DNA of 45,050 bases from Paracoccaceae bacterium (GTDB lineage Bacteria; Pseudomonadota; Alphaproteobacteria; Rhodobacterales; Rhodobacteraceae): the NCBI GenBank assembly GCA_023260655.1, contig JALQUU010000019.1, forward strand, positions 1 through 45,050, written 5' to 3'. Made by a program: the position numbers and the translations under genes. This document shows, one piece after another, positions 26,037 to 33,542 of this stretch; the stretch's first letter is position 1, and every line of letters starts with the position of its first letter. Under the pieces are notes generated by a model. That model saw only the letters and a program-made list of their open reading frames with translations. It was not told where the DNA came from and did not search any database.

Positions 26037-26993
26037 TTAGCTGCGTGGCAGATCGTCTTCGAGGTAGTAGCGAATGTTATCCTCGAAGCTTGCATCGGCG
26101 GCGAGGCCGAGTTCGAGCGATTTTCCGGCGTGGATGTCCCACCGCCAGCCCATGACGATACGCTCGATTTCGGGCTGGTTTTCCCAACGGATGAGCTTGG
26201 CGGGGGCGGGGCCTGCGACGGCGGTCATGGCGTCGATCAGTTGCTGGATGGTCCAGATCTTGCCGGGCAAGATCATGGCGCGGTTCTGGCCGATTTTCTC
26301 TTCCGCGACTTCAGCCCCGCGCACGAGGTTTTCGGCGCACATGCGGGGCGAGAGGTAGAAATGCGGGAAGTCGGGGCCGACGGGGCAGATGGCTTCCTGA
26401 CCGTTCAAGGGCTCGCGCAGGATCGAGGACATGAAGGACGACGCCGCGCGGTTCGGTTTGCCGGGGCGGACAGAAATGGTGGGCAGGCGGAAGGCGCGGC
26501 CATCGATGAATCCCTTGCGCGAATAGTCCTGCACCAGCATTTCGCCGATGGCTTTTTGCGTGCCGTAGGAGGTTTGCGGGTTGAGGATCACATGGTCGGT
26601 GATCGGGTTCGGGGCCTCGCCGCCGAAGACGGCGATGGAGGAGGAGAAGATGAGCGTCGGCTTGGTGCCCAAGGCGCGCGCGCGTTCGAGGACGTTCATC
26701 GTTCCGTGGAGGTTGATCTGCATGCCGGTTTCGAATTCGGCTTCGGCATGGGCCGAGACGATGGCGGCAAGGAGGTAGATCACATCGGTGCCCTGCGGGA
26801 TCGCGGCGGCGACGGAGGCGGTATCGGTGATGTCGCAGACGATGCTCTCACAGCCTTGGGTGGTGGGCGGTTCGACGATATCGGCAAGGGTGATCTTGCT
26901 GATGGTCTTGCCTTTGAGGTGGCCGCGTGCGGTGAGGTTTTTCGCGAGTTTCTGGCCGACGACGCCGCCGCCGCCGAGGATAACGATATTCAT
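26037..26993 (-). CDS. denD: D-erythronate dehydrogenase (extended SDR)
   Basis: DenD oxidises D-erythronate to 2-oxo-tetronate with NAD+, feeding OtnI, OtnK and OtnC. The 318-residue protein is an extended SDR (NAD-dependent epimerase-like): IVILGGGGVVGQKLAKNL at the N-terminus, LAAIVSAHAEAEFETGMQINLHGTMNVL, the serine strand IFSSSIAVFGG and the catalytic SYGTQKAIGE (Y-x-x-x-K). ATG 26993 overlaps the kinase gene stop (ATGA). It is the last gene of a six-gene minus-strand operon; the genes that consume its product are in the ltnD operon. Confidence 0.87.
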   Translation of the reverse strand: MNIVILGGGGVVGQKLAKNLTARGHLKGKTISKITLADIVEPPTTQGCESIVCDITDTASVAAAIPQGTDVIYLLAAIVSAHAEAEFETGMQINLHGTMNVLERARALGTKPTLIFSSSIAVFGGEAPNPITDHVILNPQTSYGTQKAIGEMLVQDYSRKGFIDGRAFRLPTISVRPGKPNRAASSFMSSILREPLNGQEAICPVGPDFPHFYLSPRMCAENLVRGAEVAEEKIGQNRAMILPGKIWTIQQLIDAMTAVAGPAPAKLIRWENQPEIERIVMGWRWDIHAGKSLELGLAADASFEDNIRYYLEDDLPRS

Positions 26994-27904
26994 GCTGAGG
27001 CTCCCGAAAGGGCGGCTGGCACGAGCGCGCCGCGATGTTGGATGACGTTGGAGGCAAGGCGGATGGCGGCTGTGGCCGCATCGCGCGGGGATTGGCCTGT
27101 GGCGAGGCCTGCGAGGAAGCCGCCTGCGAAACTGTCGCCTGCGGCGGTGGTGTCGACAGGGGCGGCAACATGGGGCGGGGTGAGCAATTCGGTCGAATAC
27201 CTGTCCCACAAAAGGAGTTCGCGCGCGCCTTGCTTCACGGCGACCATGGCTGCGCCCAAGGATTGGTAGCGGGCGAGGGTGTCGGCTGGGGTGGCATCAC
27301 CGAAGAGGGGGCCGTCCTCGTCGAAGGAGGGGAGCACGATGGAGGCGGCTTTTGCGCCCATGGTGAGGCCTTGGCGCATCGCTTCGGGGCCTTCCCAGAG
27401 GCGGGGGCGGAGGTTGGTGTCGAAGGCGACGGTGGCTCCAGCGCTGCGGGCGCGAGTGAGGGCGGCGCAGAGGGCTTCGCGGCCTTCGGGAGGCAGGATC
27501 GCGAGGGTGATGGCGGAGAAGTGGATGGTGTGGCGATTGGCGAGGGTTGCCTCCAGCCACGCGGGATCATCGGCCAGCGTTTTCGCCGCCGATTGGCTCC
27601 GCCAGTAGGAAAAGCTGCGTTCGCCGTTTTGCAGCGAGATCATGTAGAGGCCGACGGTGCGGGAGGGGTGGCGGCGCAGCGCGGTGGTGTCGATGCCTTC
27701 GGCGGCCATGAGGCTGGCCATTTCATCGGAAGCGGCGTCTTCCCCGATCACCGAGCCATAGGCCACTTGCCATGAGGCGGGCAGGAGGCGGCGGGCATAC
27801 CATGCGGCGTTGAAAGTGTCGCCTGCGAAGCCACGGCGATAGAGGCCGCCGCCTGCATCGGACAATTCGACCATGCATTCGCCAAGCGCGAGGAAGCGGC
27901 TCAC
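26990..27904 (-). CDS. PfkB-family sugar kinase, 2-keto-3-deoxygluconate kinase-like
   Basis: A 304-residue ribokinase-family kinase. It has FLALGECMVELSD and FAGDTFNAAWYARRL at the N-terminus, and the ATP/anion-hole signature DTTAAGDSFAGGFLAG with the catalytic Asp (D of AAGDSF). This pattern fits KdgK, which makes KDPG from 2-keto-3-deoxygluconate. I chose GTG 27904, which overlaps the FAH-family stop (GTGA); an upstream start would run into that gene. Its neighbours, a keto-deoxy-acid dehydratase and an FAH-family protein, fit a keto-deoxy-acid role. Confidence 0.85.
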   Translation of the reverse strand: MSRFLALGECMVELSDAGGGLYRRGFAGDTFNAAWYARRLLPASWQVAYGSVIGEDAASDEMASLMAAEGIDTTALRRHPSRTVGLYMISLQNGERSFSYWRSQSAAKTLADDPAWLEATLANRHTIHFSAITLAILPPEGREALCAALTRARSAGATVAFDTNLRPRLWEGPEAMRQGLTMGAKAASIVLPSFDEDGPLFGDATPADTLARYQSLGAAMVAVKQGARELLLWDRYSTELLTPPHVAAPVDTTAAGDSFAGGFLAGLATGQSPRDAATAAIRLASNVIQHRGALVPAALSGASA

Positions 27905-29034
27905 AGGAGGCCTCGCCCTGCGAGGTTGCGCATGAGGGCTCCGGTGCCGAAGGTCCACTTGGGGGCTTCGGTGGAGAGGCGGACGGTGTTTTCAAGCGCG
28001 CCGAGGTGGGGTTCGGCGATGGTGACGTGATCGCCCAAGTGGTGCGTGAAACCTTGGCCTTTCGCGCCGCGATCTTCGGTGGGAGCGAAGAGGGTGCCGA
28101 GGAAGAGGAGGAAGCCGTCGGGGTATTGGTGATGGCGGCCGATGGTCTGTTTGACGATATCTGCGGGATCGCGGGAGATTTCCTTCATCGAGGAGCGCCC
28201 GTTCAGCACGAAACCATCGGTGCCTTTGACGGTGAGCGTGAGTTCGGCGGCGCGGGTGTCGTCGAGCGAATAGGTCTCGTCGAAGAGGCGGATGAAGGGG
28301 CCGATGGCGCAGCTTGCGTTATTGTCCTTGGCTTTCGACAGGAGGAGCGCGGAGCGACCTTCGACGTCGCGGAGGTTCACGTCATTGCCGAGGGTGGCCC
28401 CGAGGATATGGCCCTTGGAGGAGACCGCGAGCACGATTTCCGGTTCGGGGTTGTTCCATTGGCTGATCGGGTGGAGGCCCACGGTTGCCCCCCAGCCGAC
28501 GGCGGCCATGGGTTGGCATTTGGAAAACACTTCGGCATCGGGGCCGATGCCGACTTCGAGATATTGCGACCACATGCCTTCGGCTTGCAGCAGCGCCTTA
28601 ACCTGCATAGCCTTTTCCGAACCGGGGACGAGGCCGCGGAGGCTATCGCCGATCATGGCTTGGACTTTCGAGCGGATTTCCTCGGCGCGGGTGAGGTCGC
28701 CGCCTGCGCGCTCTTCGATCACCCGTTCGAGCATGGAGCGGGCGAAGGTGACGCCTGCGGCTTTGATCGCTTGCAGATCGGCAGGGGCGAGGAGGCGGAG
28801 CGCGTCTGGATCATCCGACGCGGTGAGGTCTGTCAGCGCGCAGACATCCTCGCCTTGGGTGGCGCGGAGCCAGGCCACGGAATCGTGGCGTTCGAGGAGG
28901 GCCGAGAGTGTGGGCACCTCGCGGCAGGTGACGTCGATCACGCGGCCCTTACGGAGGGTGACGACTGCAGGGCCGATGCCCGGACGCCAGAGGCGGCCAA
29001 CGAAGGTGCCGGAGGAGAAGGCGGTGGTGTCCAT
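27901..29034 (-). CDS. FAH-family protein, probable keto-deoxy sugar acid dehydratase
   Basis: A 377-residue fumarylacetoacetate-hydrolase-family protein. The C-terminal FAH domain shows VGIGPDAEVFSKCQPM, the metal glutamates in NNPEPEIVLAVSSKG, LGNDVNLRDVEGRSALLLSKAKDNNASCAIGPF and GDHVTIAEPHLGALENTV. Long FAH proteins of this kind (XylX in Caulobacter, archaeal KdaD) dehydrate 2-keto-3-deoxy-pentonates to 2-oxoglutarate semialdehyde. That role fits its neighbours but is inferred. It starts one base after the DHDPS-family gene stop and overlaps the kinase gene. Confidence 0.82.
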   Translation of the reverse strand: MDTTAFSSGTFVGRLWRPGIGPAVVTLRKGRVIDVTCREVPTLSALLERHDSVAWLRATQGEDVCALTDLTASDDPDALRLLAPADLQAIKAAGVTFARSMLERVIEERAGGDLTRAEEIRSKVQAMIGDSLRGLVPGSEKAMQVKALLQAEGMWSQYLEVGIGPDAEVFSKCQPMAAVGWGATVGLHPISQWNNPEPEIVLAVSSKGHILGATLGNDVNLRDVEGRSALLLSKAKDNNASCAIGPFIRLFDETYSLDDTRAAELTLTVKGTDGFVLNGRSSMKEISRDPADIVKQTIGRHHQYPDGFLLFLGTLFAPTEDRGAKGQGFTHHLGDHVTIAEPHLGALENTVRLSTEAPKWTFGTGALMRNLAGRGLL

Positions 29035-29035
29035 C

Positions 29036-29950
29036 TTATTTCCCCCACTTCAGGACGACGGGATCGAGCGGTGCCAGAAGATCGAGCAGCATCTTCGCGG
29101 TGGGCGCGGGCAGGGGGGCGATGGGGTGACGGCAGAAGGCGGATTTGATGACGCCACCTGCGACCATCGCCACTTTCGCGGCGCGGAAGCCGCATTGGCG
29201 GTTCTCGTGGTTGATGGCGGGCAGGATGCGGGAATAGCCAGCGGTGGCTTTGGCCGCGTCGCTTGCGAGCCAGTCGCGCACGACAGGGCCGATGAGGTCG
29301 GGGATCATGGCGGAGGTCATGCAGCCCGAAGCTCCTGCTTCGAGGTCGGCCAGAAGGGTGATGCCTTCCTCGCCGTCAAAGGGGCCGTCGATCGCGTCGC
29401 CTGCTTCGGCGAGAAGGGCGCGTAGCTTGTGGGCGGTGCCTGCGCATTCGATCTTGAAGAGTTTCAGCATCTCGATTTCGCGGGCCATGCGGGCGAGAAG
29501 CGGCACGGGGAGTTCGACGCCGGAGAGAGGGGCATCCTGCAGCATGATCGGGATGCCGACATCGCCCACGGCGCGGAATTGCTCGAAGGTTTGCTCGGGC
29601 GTGCCTTTGAGAAGCGCGCCGTGATAGGGCGGCATCATCATGACGGCGGAAGCACCGAGGGCTTTGGCCTCGATGGCGCGGGCCACCACGATGGGGGTGG
29701 AGAAATGGGAGATCGTGACGATCACGGGCACGCGGCCTGCGATATGTTCGAGGCAGAGGCGGGTGAGGGTGGCGCGCTCGGCATCCGAGATCAGGAATTG
29801 CTCGGAGAAGTTCGCGAGGATGCAGATGCCATCGACGCCCTGATCCACCATGCAATCGAGCACGCGCTTCATGCCATCGAGATCAAGGGTGCCATCCTCG
29901 TGGAAGGGGGTGGGGGCGACGGGCCAGACGCCGGAGTAGGGTTTGGTCAT
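29036..29950 (-). CDS. DHDPS-family L-2-keto-3-deoxyarabonate dehydratase-like enzyme
   Basis: A 304-residue DHDPS/NAL-superfamily TIM barrel. It lacks the YNxP of lysine-synthesis DapA and has IMLQDAPLSG instead. It carries GICILANFSEQF, HIAGRVPVIVTISHFSTP, MMPPYHGAL, the Schiff-base region LKLFKIECAGTAHKL, GPFDGEEGITLLADLEAGASGCMT and AINHENRQCG. These blocks strongly resemble, from memory, the Azospirillum L-KDA dehydratase, which makes 2-oxoglutarate semialdehyde. I therefore favour a keto-deoxy-pentonate dehydratase over dihydrodipicolinate synthase. ATG 29950 follows AAAGGACC. Confidence 0.83.
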   Translation of the reverse strand: MTKPYSGVWPVAPTPFHEDGTLDLDGMKRVLDCMVDQGVDGICILANFSEQFLISDAERATLTRLCLEHIAGRVPVIVTISHFSTPIVVARAIEAKALGASAVMMMPPYHGALLKGTPEQTFEQFRAVGDVGIPIMLQDAPLSGVELPVPLLARMAREIEMLKLFKIECAGTAHKLRALLAEAGDAIDGPFDGEEGITLLADLEAGASGCMTSAMIPDLIGPVVRDWLASDAAKATAGYSRILPAINHENRQCGFRAAKVAMVAGGVIKSAFCRHPIAPLPAPTAKMLLDLLAPLDPVVLKWGK

Positions 29951-29966
29951 GATGGTCCTTTCCGGT

Positions 29967-30584
29967 TCAGCGCAGGGCGCTCCAGAGGGCGAGGGTGACA
30001 ACGCCGATGAGCGCTGCGGCCATGCCGTAGTTGATTTTGCGTTGTGTGGCGGGGCTGAGGTTGAGGCGGTGGAGTGTGGCCCCCGCCCAGAGCCAGCCGA
30101 GATGGATGGGTACCCAGATCGCGTTCATGATCAGGAGTTTCAGCAGGGTTTCGGCGGTGAGGTTTCCGGCCCAGAAGGGGAAGCCCGTGATGAGCGCAGA
30201 GTTCACGGCATAGGCCTTCGGGTTCACAAACTGGAGAAAGACGCCTGAGCCGATGCCGGGGGCGGCTTTGGCTTCGATGAAGGCTATCTGCGTGCCTGCG
30301 AAGGCAATTTTTGAAGCGAGGTAGAGCAGGTATCCGGTGGAGAGTGCCATCAGCACCGTGCGGAGCCATGGGATCGAGAGCACGATGGCTGCGAGGCCTG
30401 TAATGACGGCGAAAGTCACGAGGTTGGTGCCGATGAAAAGCCCCGTGACGTAGTGGAGGCCAGCGCGGAAACCGAAGGCGGAGCCAACGCCTGCGGTCGA
30501 CAAGACGCCCGGCCCCGGTGTGATCAGGAGAAGTACGACGGCGGCGGCAAAGGTGAGCGCGCCTGTGAGGATCTCGGGTGTCAT
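29967..30584 (-). CDS. LysE/RhtB-family exporter
   Basis: A 205-residue membrane protein with six likely helices and the LysE-family start ALTFAAAVVLLLITPGPGVL, then GFRAGLHYVTGLFIG and the motif FLQFVNPKAYAV (the NPK of this family). Members export amino acids or homoserine lactones. It overlaps the idonate dehydrogenase gene (ATGA) and lies 16 bases before the DHDPS-family gene, so it is a true member of the operon. An exporter inside a catabolic operon is unusual; it may vent an overflow product. Confidence 0.85.
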   Translation of the reverse strand: MTPEILTGALTFAAAVVLLLITPGPGVLSTAGVGSAFGFRAGLHYVTGLFIGTNLVTFAVITGLAAIVLSIPWLRTVLMALSTGYLLYLASKIAFAGTQIAFIEAKAAPGIGSGVFLQFVNPKAYAVNSALITGFPFWAGNLTAETLLKLLIMNAIWVPIHLGWLWAGATLHRLNLSPATQRKINYGMAAALIGVVTLALWSALR

Positions 30585-31618
30585 GCGTTTGCGAAGGCCA
30601 GTTGAACCTTCATCGACTGCGCGCGGTCCGAGGCCGTGGCGAAGGCTTCGGCGAAATCCGCGAGCGGGAAGGTGTGGGTGAGGAGGGGCTTCACGTTGAT
30701 GAGGCCCTTTTGCATGAGGGTAACAGCGGTGGCGAATTCCTCGTGGAAGCGGAAGGAGCCTTTGAGGCTAAGTTCTTTGGCGGTGATGGCCATCATCGGC
30801 ACGGACATATTGCCCGAGAGCCCGAGTTGGACGATTTGCGCGCGGGGGCGCAGCGCGGGGATGGCGGCGCGAAGGGCCACTTCGGCTCCGGAGCACTCAA
30901 AGAGCACATCGAGGCTGCCTTTGCCCGTGGCGTAGGGGGCGAGGGCATCAGGGGTGTCTTTGGTGTTGAGCGTGACATCTGCGCCTGCGTCGCGGGCGTA
31001 GGCAAGGGCGCGGTCGGAGATGTCGGTGGCGATGATCTCGGCGGCACCGGCGCGGCGGGTGGCGAGGATGGTGAGCACACCGATGGGGCCGCAACCGGTG
31101 ACGAGAACGCGCGCGCCTGTCATGACGCCTGCTTGGCGCACGGCGTGGAGGCAGACGGCCAGCGGTTCGGCCATGGCGGCTTCTGCCGGGGAAAGCCCGT
31201 TTGCGACGACGCATTGGGGGGCGAGCGCGGTAATCTCTTCGCGGAACGCGCCCTGGATATGCGGGAAGGGCATGGCGGAGCCATAAAAGCGCATGTTCAG
31301 GCAGTGGTTCGGCAGGCCGCGCAGGCATTCGGGGCAGGCGCCGCAGGGGCGGGAGGGCGAGATGGCGACGAGATCGCCTGTGCGGAGGGTTTCGACGCCT
31401 TGGCCAAGCGCGGTGACGACGCCCGCAACCTCATGGCCGAGAATCATCGGCTCTTTAAGGCGCGCGGTGCCGAAGCCGCCGTGGTTGAAATAGTGGAGAT
31501 CGGAGCCGCAAATGCCGCCGCGCAGGAGGCGGATCGACACTTCGCCGGGATTTGGCGCATCAATGGCGCACTCCTCCAGACGCAGGTCTTTCGCGGCATA
31601 TGCGTAGAGTGCTTTCAT
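30581..31618 (-). CDS. idnD: L-idonate 5-dehydrogenase-like zinc alcohol dehydrogenase
   Basis: A 345-residue medium-chain zinc dehydrogenase. The catalytic zinc site is GGICGSDLHYFNHGGFG and ILGHEVAG, the structural-zinc cysteines are in CGACPECLRGLPNHC, and the NAD fold has VLVTGCGPIGVLTILATRRAG. The FNHG insert is typical of L-idonate 5-dehydrogenase, which oxidises L-idonate to 5-keto-D-gluconate. ATG 31618 follows GGGGAG. It is the first gene of the minus-strand operon. An SDR gene diverges from it, with the operator palindrome between. Other polyol dehydrogenases remain possible. Confidence 0.82.
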   Translation of the reverse strand: MKALYAYAAKDLRLEECAIDAPNPGEVSIRLLRGGICGSDLHYFNHGGFGTARLKEPMILGHEVAGVVTALGQGVETLRTGDLVAISPSRPCGACPECLRGLPNHCLNMRFYGSAMPFPHIQGAFREEITALAPQCVVANGLSPAEAAMAEPLAVCLHAVRQAGVMTGARVLVTGCGPIGVLTILATRRAGAAEIIATDISDRALAYARDAGADVTLNTKDTPDALAPYATGKGSLDVLFECSGAEVALRAAIPALRPRAQIVQLGLSGNMSVPMMAITAKELSLKGSFRFHEEFATAVTLMQKGLINVKPLLTHTFPLADFAEAFATASDRAQSMKVQLAFANA

Positions 31619-31661
31619 CGCTCCCCATCCTCCCCGATGGCGCCGGGTTGCACCCCGGCTG

Positions 31662-31677
31662 AAATGGTATACCATTT
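31662..31677. promoter_or_regulatory. GntR-type operator palindrome between divergent sugar-acid operons
   Basis: AAATGGTATACCATTT is a perfect 16-bp palindrome that shares the core TGGTATACCA with the site upstream of ltnD. On the minus strand a TTGACA stands at 31712-31707, with CATTCT (31688-31683) 18 bases further, close to the palindrome. This parallels the ltnD promoter. The site can serve both directions. Confidence 0.7.
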
Positions 31678-31733
31678 TGCAGAGAATGAGGTGAGGGCCG
31701 CGGAAATGTCAACCGCAGGTGAAAGGGAGTTCC

Positions 31734-32495
31734 ATGAAACTGTTTGATCTGACGGGGCAGCGCGCCTTGATTACTGGCTCGTCTATGGGAATCGGTTATG
31801 CCTTGGCGAAGGGATTGGCCGAAGCGGGCGCGACGGTGGTGCTCAATGCCCGAGACGCGGTCCGGCTGGAAGCGGCAGCGGGGGCTTTGCGGGCCGAGGG
31901 GGCGACCGTGGAGACGGTGGCGTTCGATGCGACCGATGGCGAGGCGGTGCGTGCGGCCGTGGATGCGATGGAAGCGGCAGGGCGCGGCATCGACATCCTG
32001 ATCAACAACGCAGGTATGCAGCATCGTGGGCCGTTGGAGGATTTCCCGGCCGATGCCTTTGACCGTTTGATGAAAACCAACGTCTATTCGGCGTTCTATG
32101 TGGGCCAAGCGGTGGCGCGGCATATGATCGGGCGGAAGCACGGCAAGATCATCAATATCGCCTCGGTGCAGACCGCCTTGGCGCGGCCGGGTATCGCGCC
32201 CTACACCGCCACCAAGGGCGCGATTGCCAATCTCACCAAGGGGATGGCGACGGATTGGGCCAAGTATGGCTTGAACTGCAACGCGATTGCGCCCGGTTAC
32301 TTCGAAACGCCGCTCAACGCGGCTCTGGTGGCGGATCCGGCCTTTACCGAATGGCTTTCCAAGCGGACGCCACAGGGGCGCTGGGGGCGGGTCGAGGAAC
32401 TGGTGGGGGCGGCGGTGTTTTTGTCATCGGCGGCATCGGGTTTCGTCAACGGGCATACGCTCTTTGTGGATGGCGGGATCACGGCGAGCCTCTGA
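31734..32495 (+). CDS. idnO: SDR oxidoreductase, gluconate 5-dehydrogenase-like
   Basis: A 253-residue classical SDR. The cofactor motif is ALITGSSMGIGYALAKGLAEAG, the NNAG motif is ILINNAGMQHRGPLEDFP, and the catalytic Ser-Tyr-Lys is in IASVQTALARPGIAPYTATKGAI. NVYSAFYVGQAVARHM and the closing GFVNGHTLFVDGGITASL match 5-keto-D-gluconate reductases (IdnO/Gno). With IdnD across the shared operator, L-idonate would be turned into D-gluconate. ATG 31734 follows GAAAGGGAG. Confidence 0.85.
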   Translation: MKLFDLTGQRALITGSSMGIGYALAKGLAEAGATVVLNARDAVRLEAAAGALRAEGATVETVAFDATDGEAVRAAVDAMEAAGRGIDILINNAGMQHRGPLEDFPADAFDRLMKTNVYSAFYVGQAVARHMIGRKHGKIINIASVQTALARPGIAPYTATKGAIANLTKGMATDWAKYGLNCNAIAPGYFETPLNAALVADPAFTEWLSKRTPQGRWGRVEELVGAAVFLSSAASGFVNGHTLFVDGGITASL

Positions 32496-32516
32496 GGCTT
32501 GGAAAGGGAGAGAGAC

Positions 32517-33422
32517 ATGAAGATCGGATTTATCGGGCTGGGCTATATGGGCCATGGCATGGCGAAGAACCTGATCCAGAAGGGGTTTGACCTGACGGTG
32601 AAGGGCAATCGGAACCGCGCGCCTGTAGACAGCCTTCTGGGGATGGGCGCGACCGAGGCCGCGACGGCGGCGGAGATAGCGGGATCGGTGGATGTGCTGC
32701 ATCTCTGCCTGTCGAACTCGCCGCAGGTGGAGGCGGTGATCCTCGGGCCGGGGGGTGTCCTTGAGGGAGCGCGGGACGGGTTGATCGTTGTTGATTGCTC
32801 GACGTCTGATCCCTCAAGCACCGAGCGCTTGGCTGCGGCCTTGGCAGAAAAAGGGGCCATACTGGTGGATGCCCCGTTGGGGCGGACACCGAAAGAGGCT
32901 GAGGCCGGAACGCTCGATGCAATGGTCGGGGCATCACCCGAGGTTTTTGCAAATCTGAAACCCGTGATCGAAGCATGGGCTGCGAATATTACCCATGTAG
33001 GCCCGACCGGCGCGGGGCACCGGATGAAGCTTTTGATGAACTTCCTCGCGATGGGTTATGGTGCGCTTTATTCGGAAGCGGTGGTTCTGGGGGCGAAGGC
33101 AGGGATTTCCCCGCAGGCGTTCTGGAAGGTGATTGGATCGTCGCGGCTCACAAACGGGTTCTTCGACACGTTCATGCGCTACGTGGTCGATCGGGACCGC
33201 GATGCGCACAAGTTCACCATCGCCAATGCCTCGAAAGACGTGCGTTATGCCAACCAGATGGCGGTGGATGCGGGCGTGATGACGCTGATGGCAAGCGCGA
33301 TCCGCAACTATTACGCCCATGCGGAAGCGACGGGGCATGGGCAGGATTTCGTGCCGATGCTTTCGGATCTCGTGGGCGAGATGAACGGGATCGACTTGGC
33401 AGCGGTCGTCGCCAAGGGGTGA
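32517..33422 (+). CDS. 3-hydroxyisobutyrate dehydrogenase-family oxidoreductase
   Basis: A 301-residue beta-hydroxyacid dehydrogenase. It has IGFIGLGYMGHGMAKNLIQKG, VVDCSTSDPSSTERLAAAL and the substrate loop LVDAPLGRTPKEAEAGTLDAMVGA, where the usual DAPVSGG is DAPLGRT. The lysine region is GAGHRMKLLMNFLAMG. The altered substrate loop suggests a substrate unlike that of LtnD. It follows the SDR gene by 21 bases with AAAGGGAG before ATG 32517. Its place beside idnO points to a sugar-acid or tartronate-semialdehyde-type substrate, which is inference. Confidence 0.85.
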   Translation: MKIGFIGLGYMGHGMAKNLIQKGFDLTVKGNRNRAPVDSLLGMGATEAATAAEIAGSVDVLHLCLSNSPQVEAVILGPGGVLEGARDGLIVVDCSTSDPSSTERLAAALAEKGAILVDAPLGRTPKEAEAGTLDAMVGASPEVFANLKPVIEAWAANITHVGPTGAGHRMKLLMNFLAMGYGALYSEAVVLGAKAGISPQAFWKVIGSSRLTNGFFDTFMRYVVDRDRDAHKFTIANASKDVRYANQMAVDAGVMTLMASAIRNYYAHAEATGHGQDFVPMLSDLVGEMNGIDLAAVVAKG

Positions 33423-33423
33423 G

Positions 33424-33486
33424 CGGGGAGGGGGGCTCTGCCCCCCGGCTGCGCCTCCCCCGGGGATATTTGGCAAAGCAAGAGCG
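33424..33486 (+). repeat. Intergenic hairpin/GGGATATTT element, copy D
   Basis: Stem GGGGGGC-TCT-GCCCCCC (33430-33446), then a CGGCTGCG spacer, CTCCCCCGGGGATATTTGGCAAAGCAAGAG. It follows the stop of the HIBADH-family gene directly, a likely terminator position. The tail is shared with copies A and C. Confidence 0.7.
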
Positions 33487-33542
33487 GGGGTTGCTGCTTC
33501 GCAGTTGGCGCGGCAGAAGGGCGGGGCAGACGCGGAGGGACC

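Noticed and set aside
26130..27269. A plus-strand 379-codon open frame opposite denD and the kinase
   Set aside because: Gly/Ala/Asp-rich shadow; the minus-strand frames show Rossmann and PfkB motifs and four-base overlaps.
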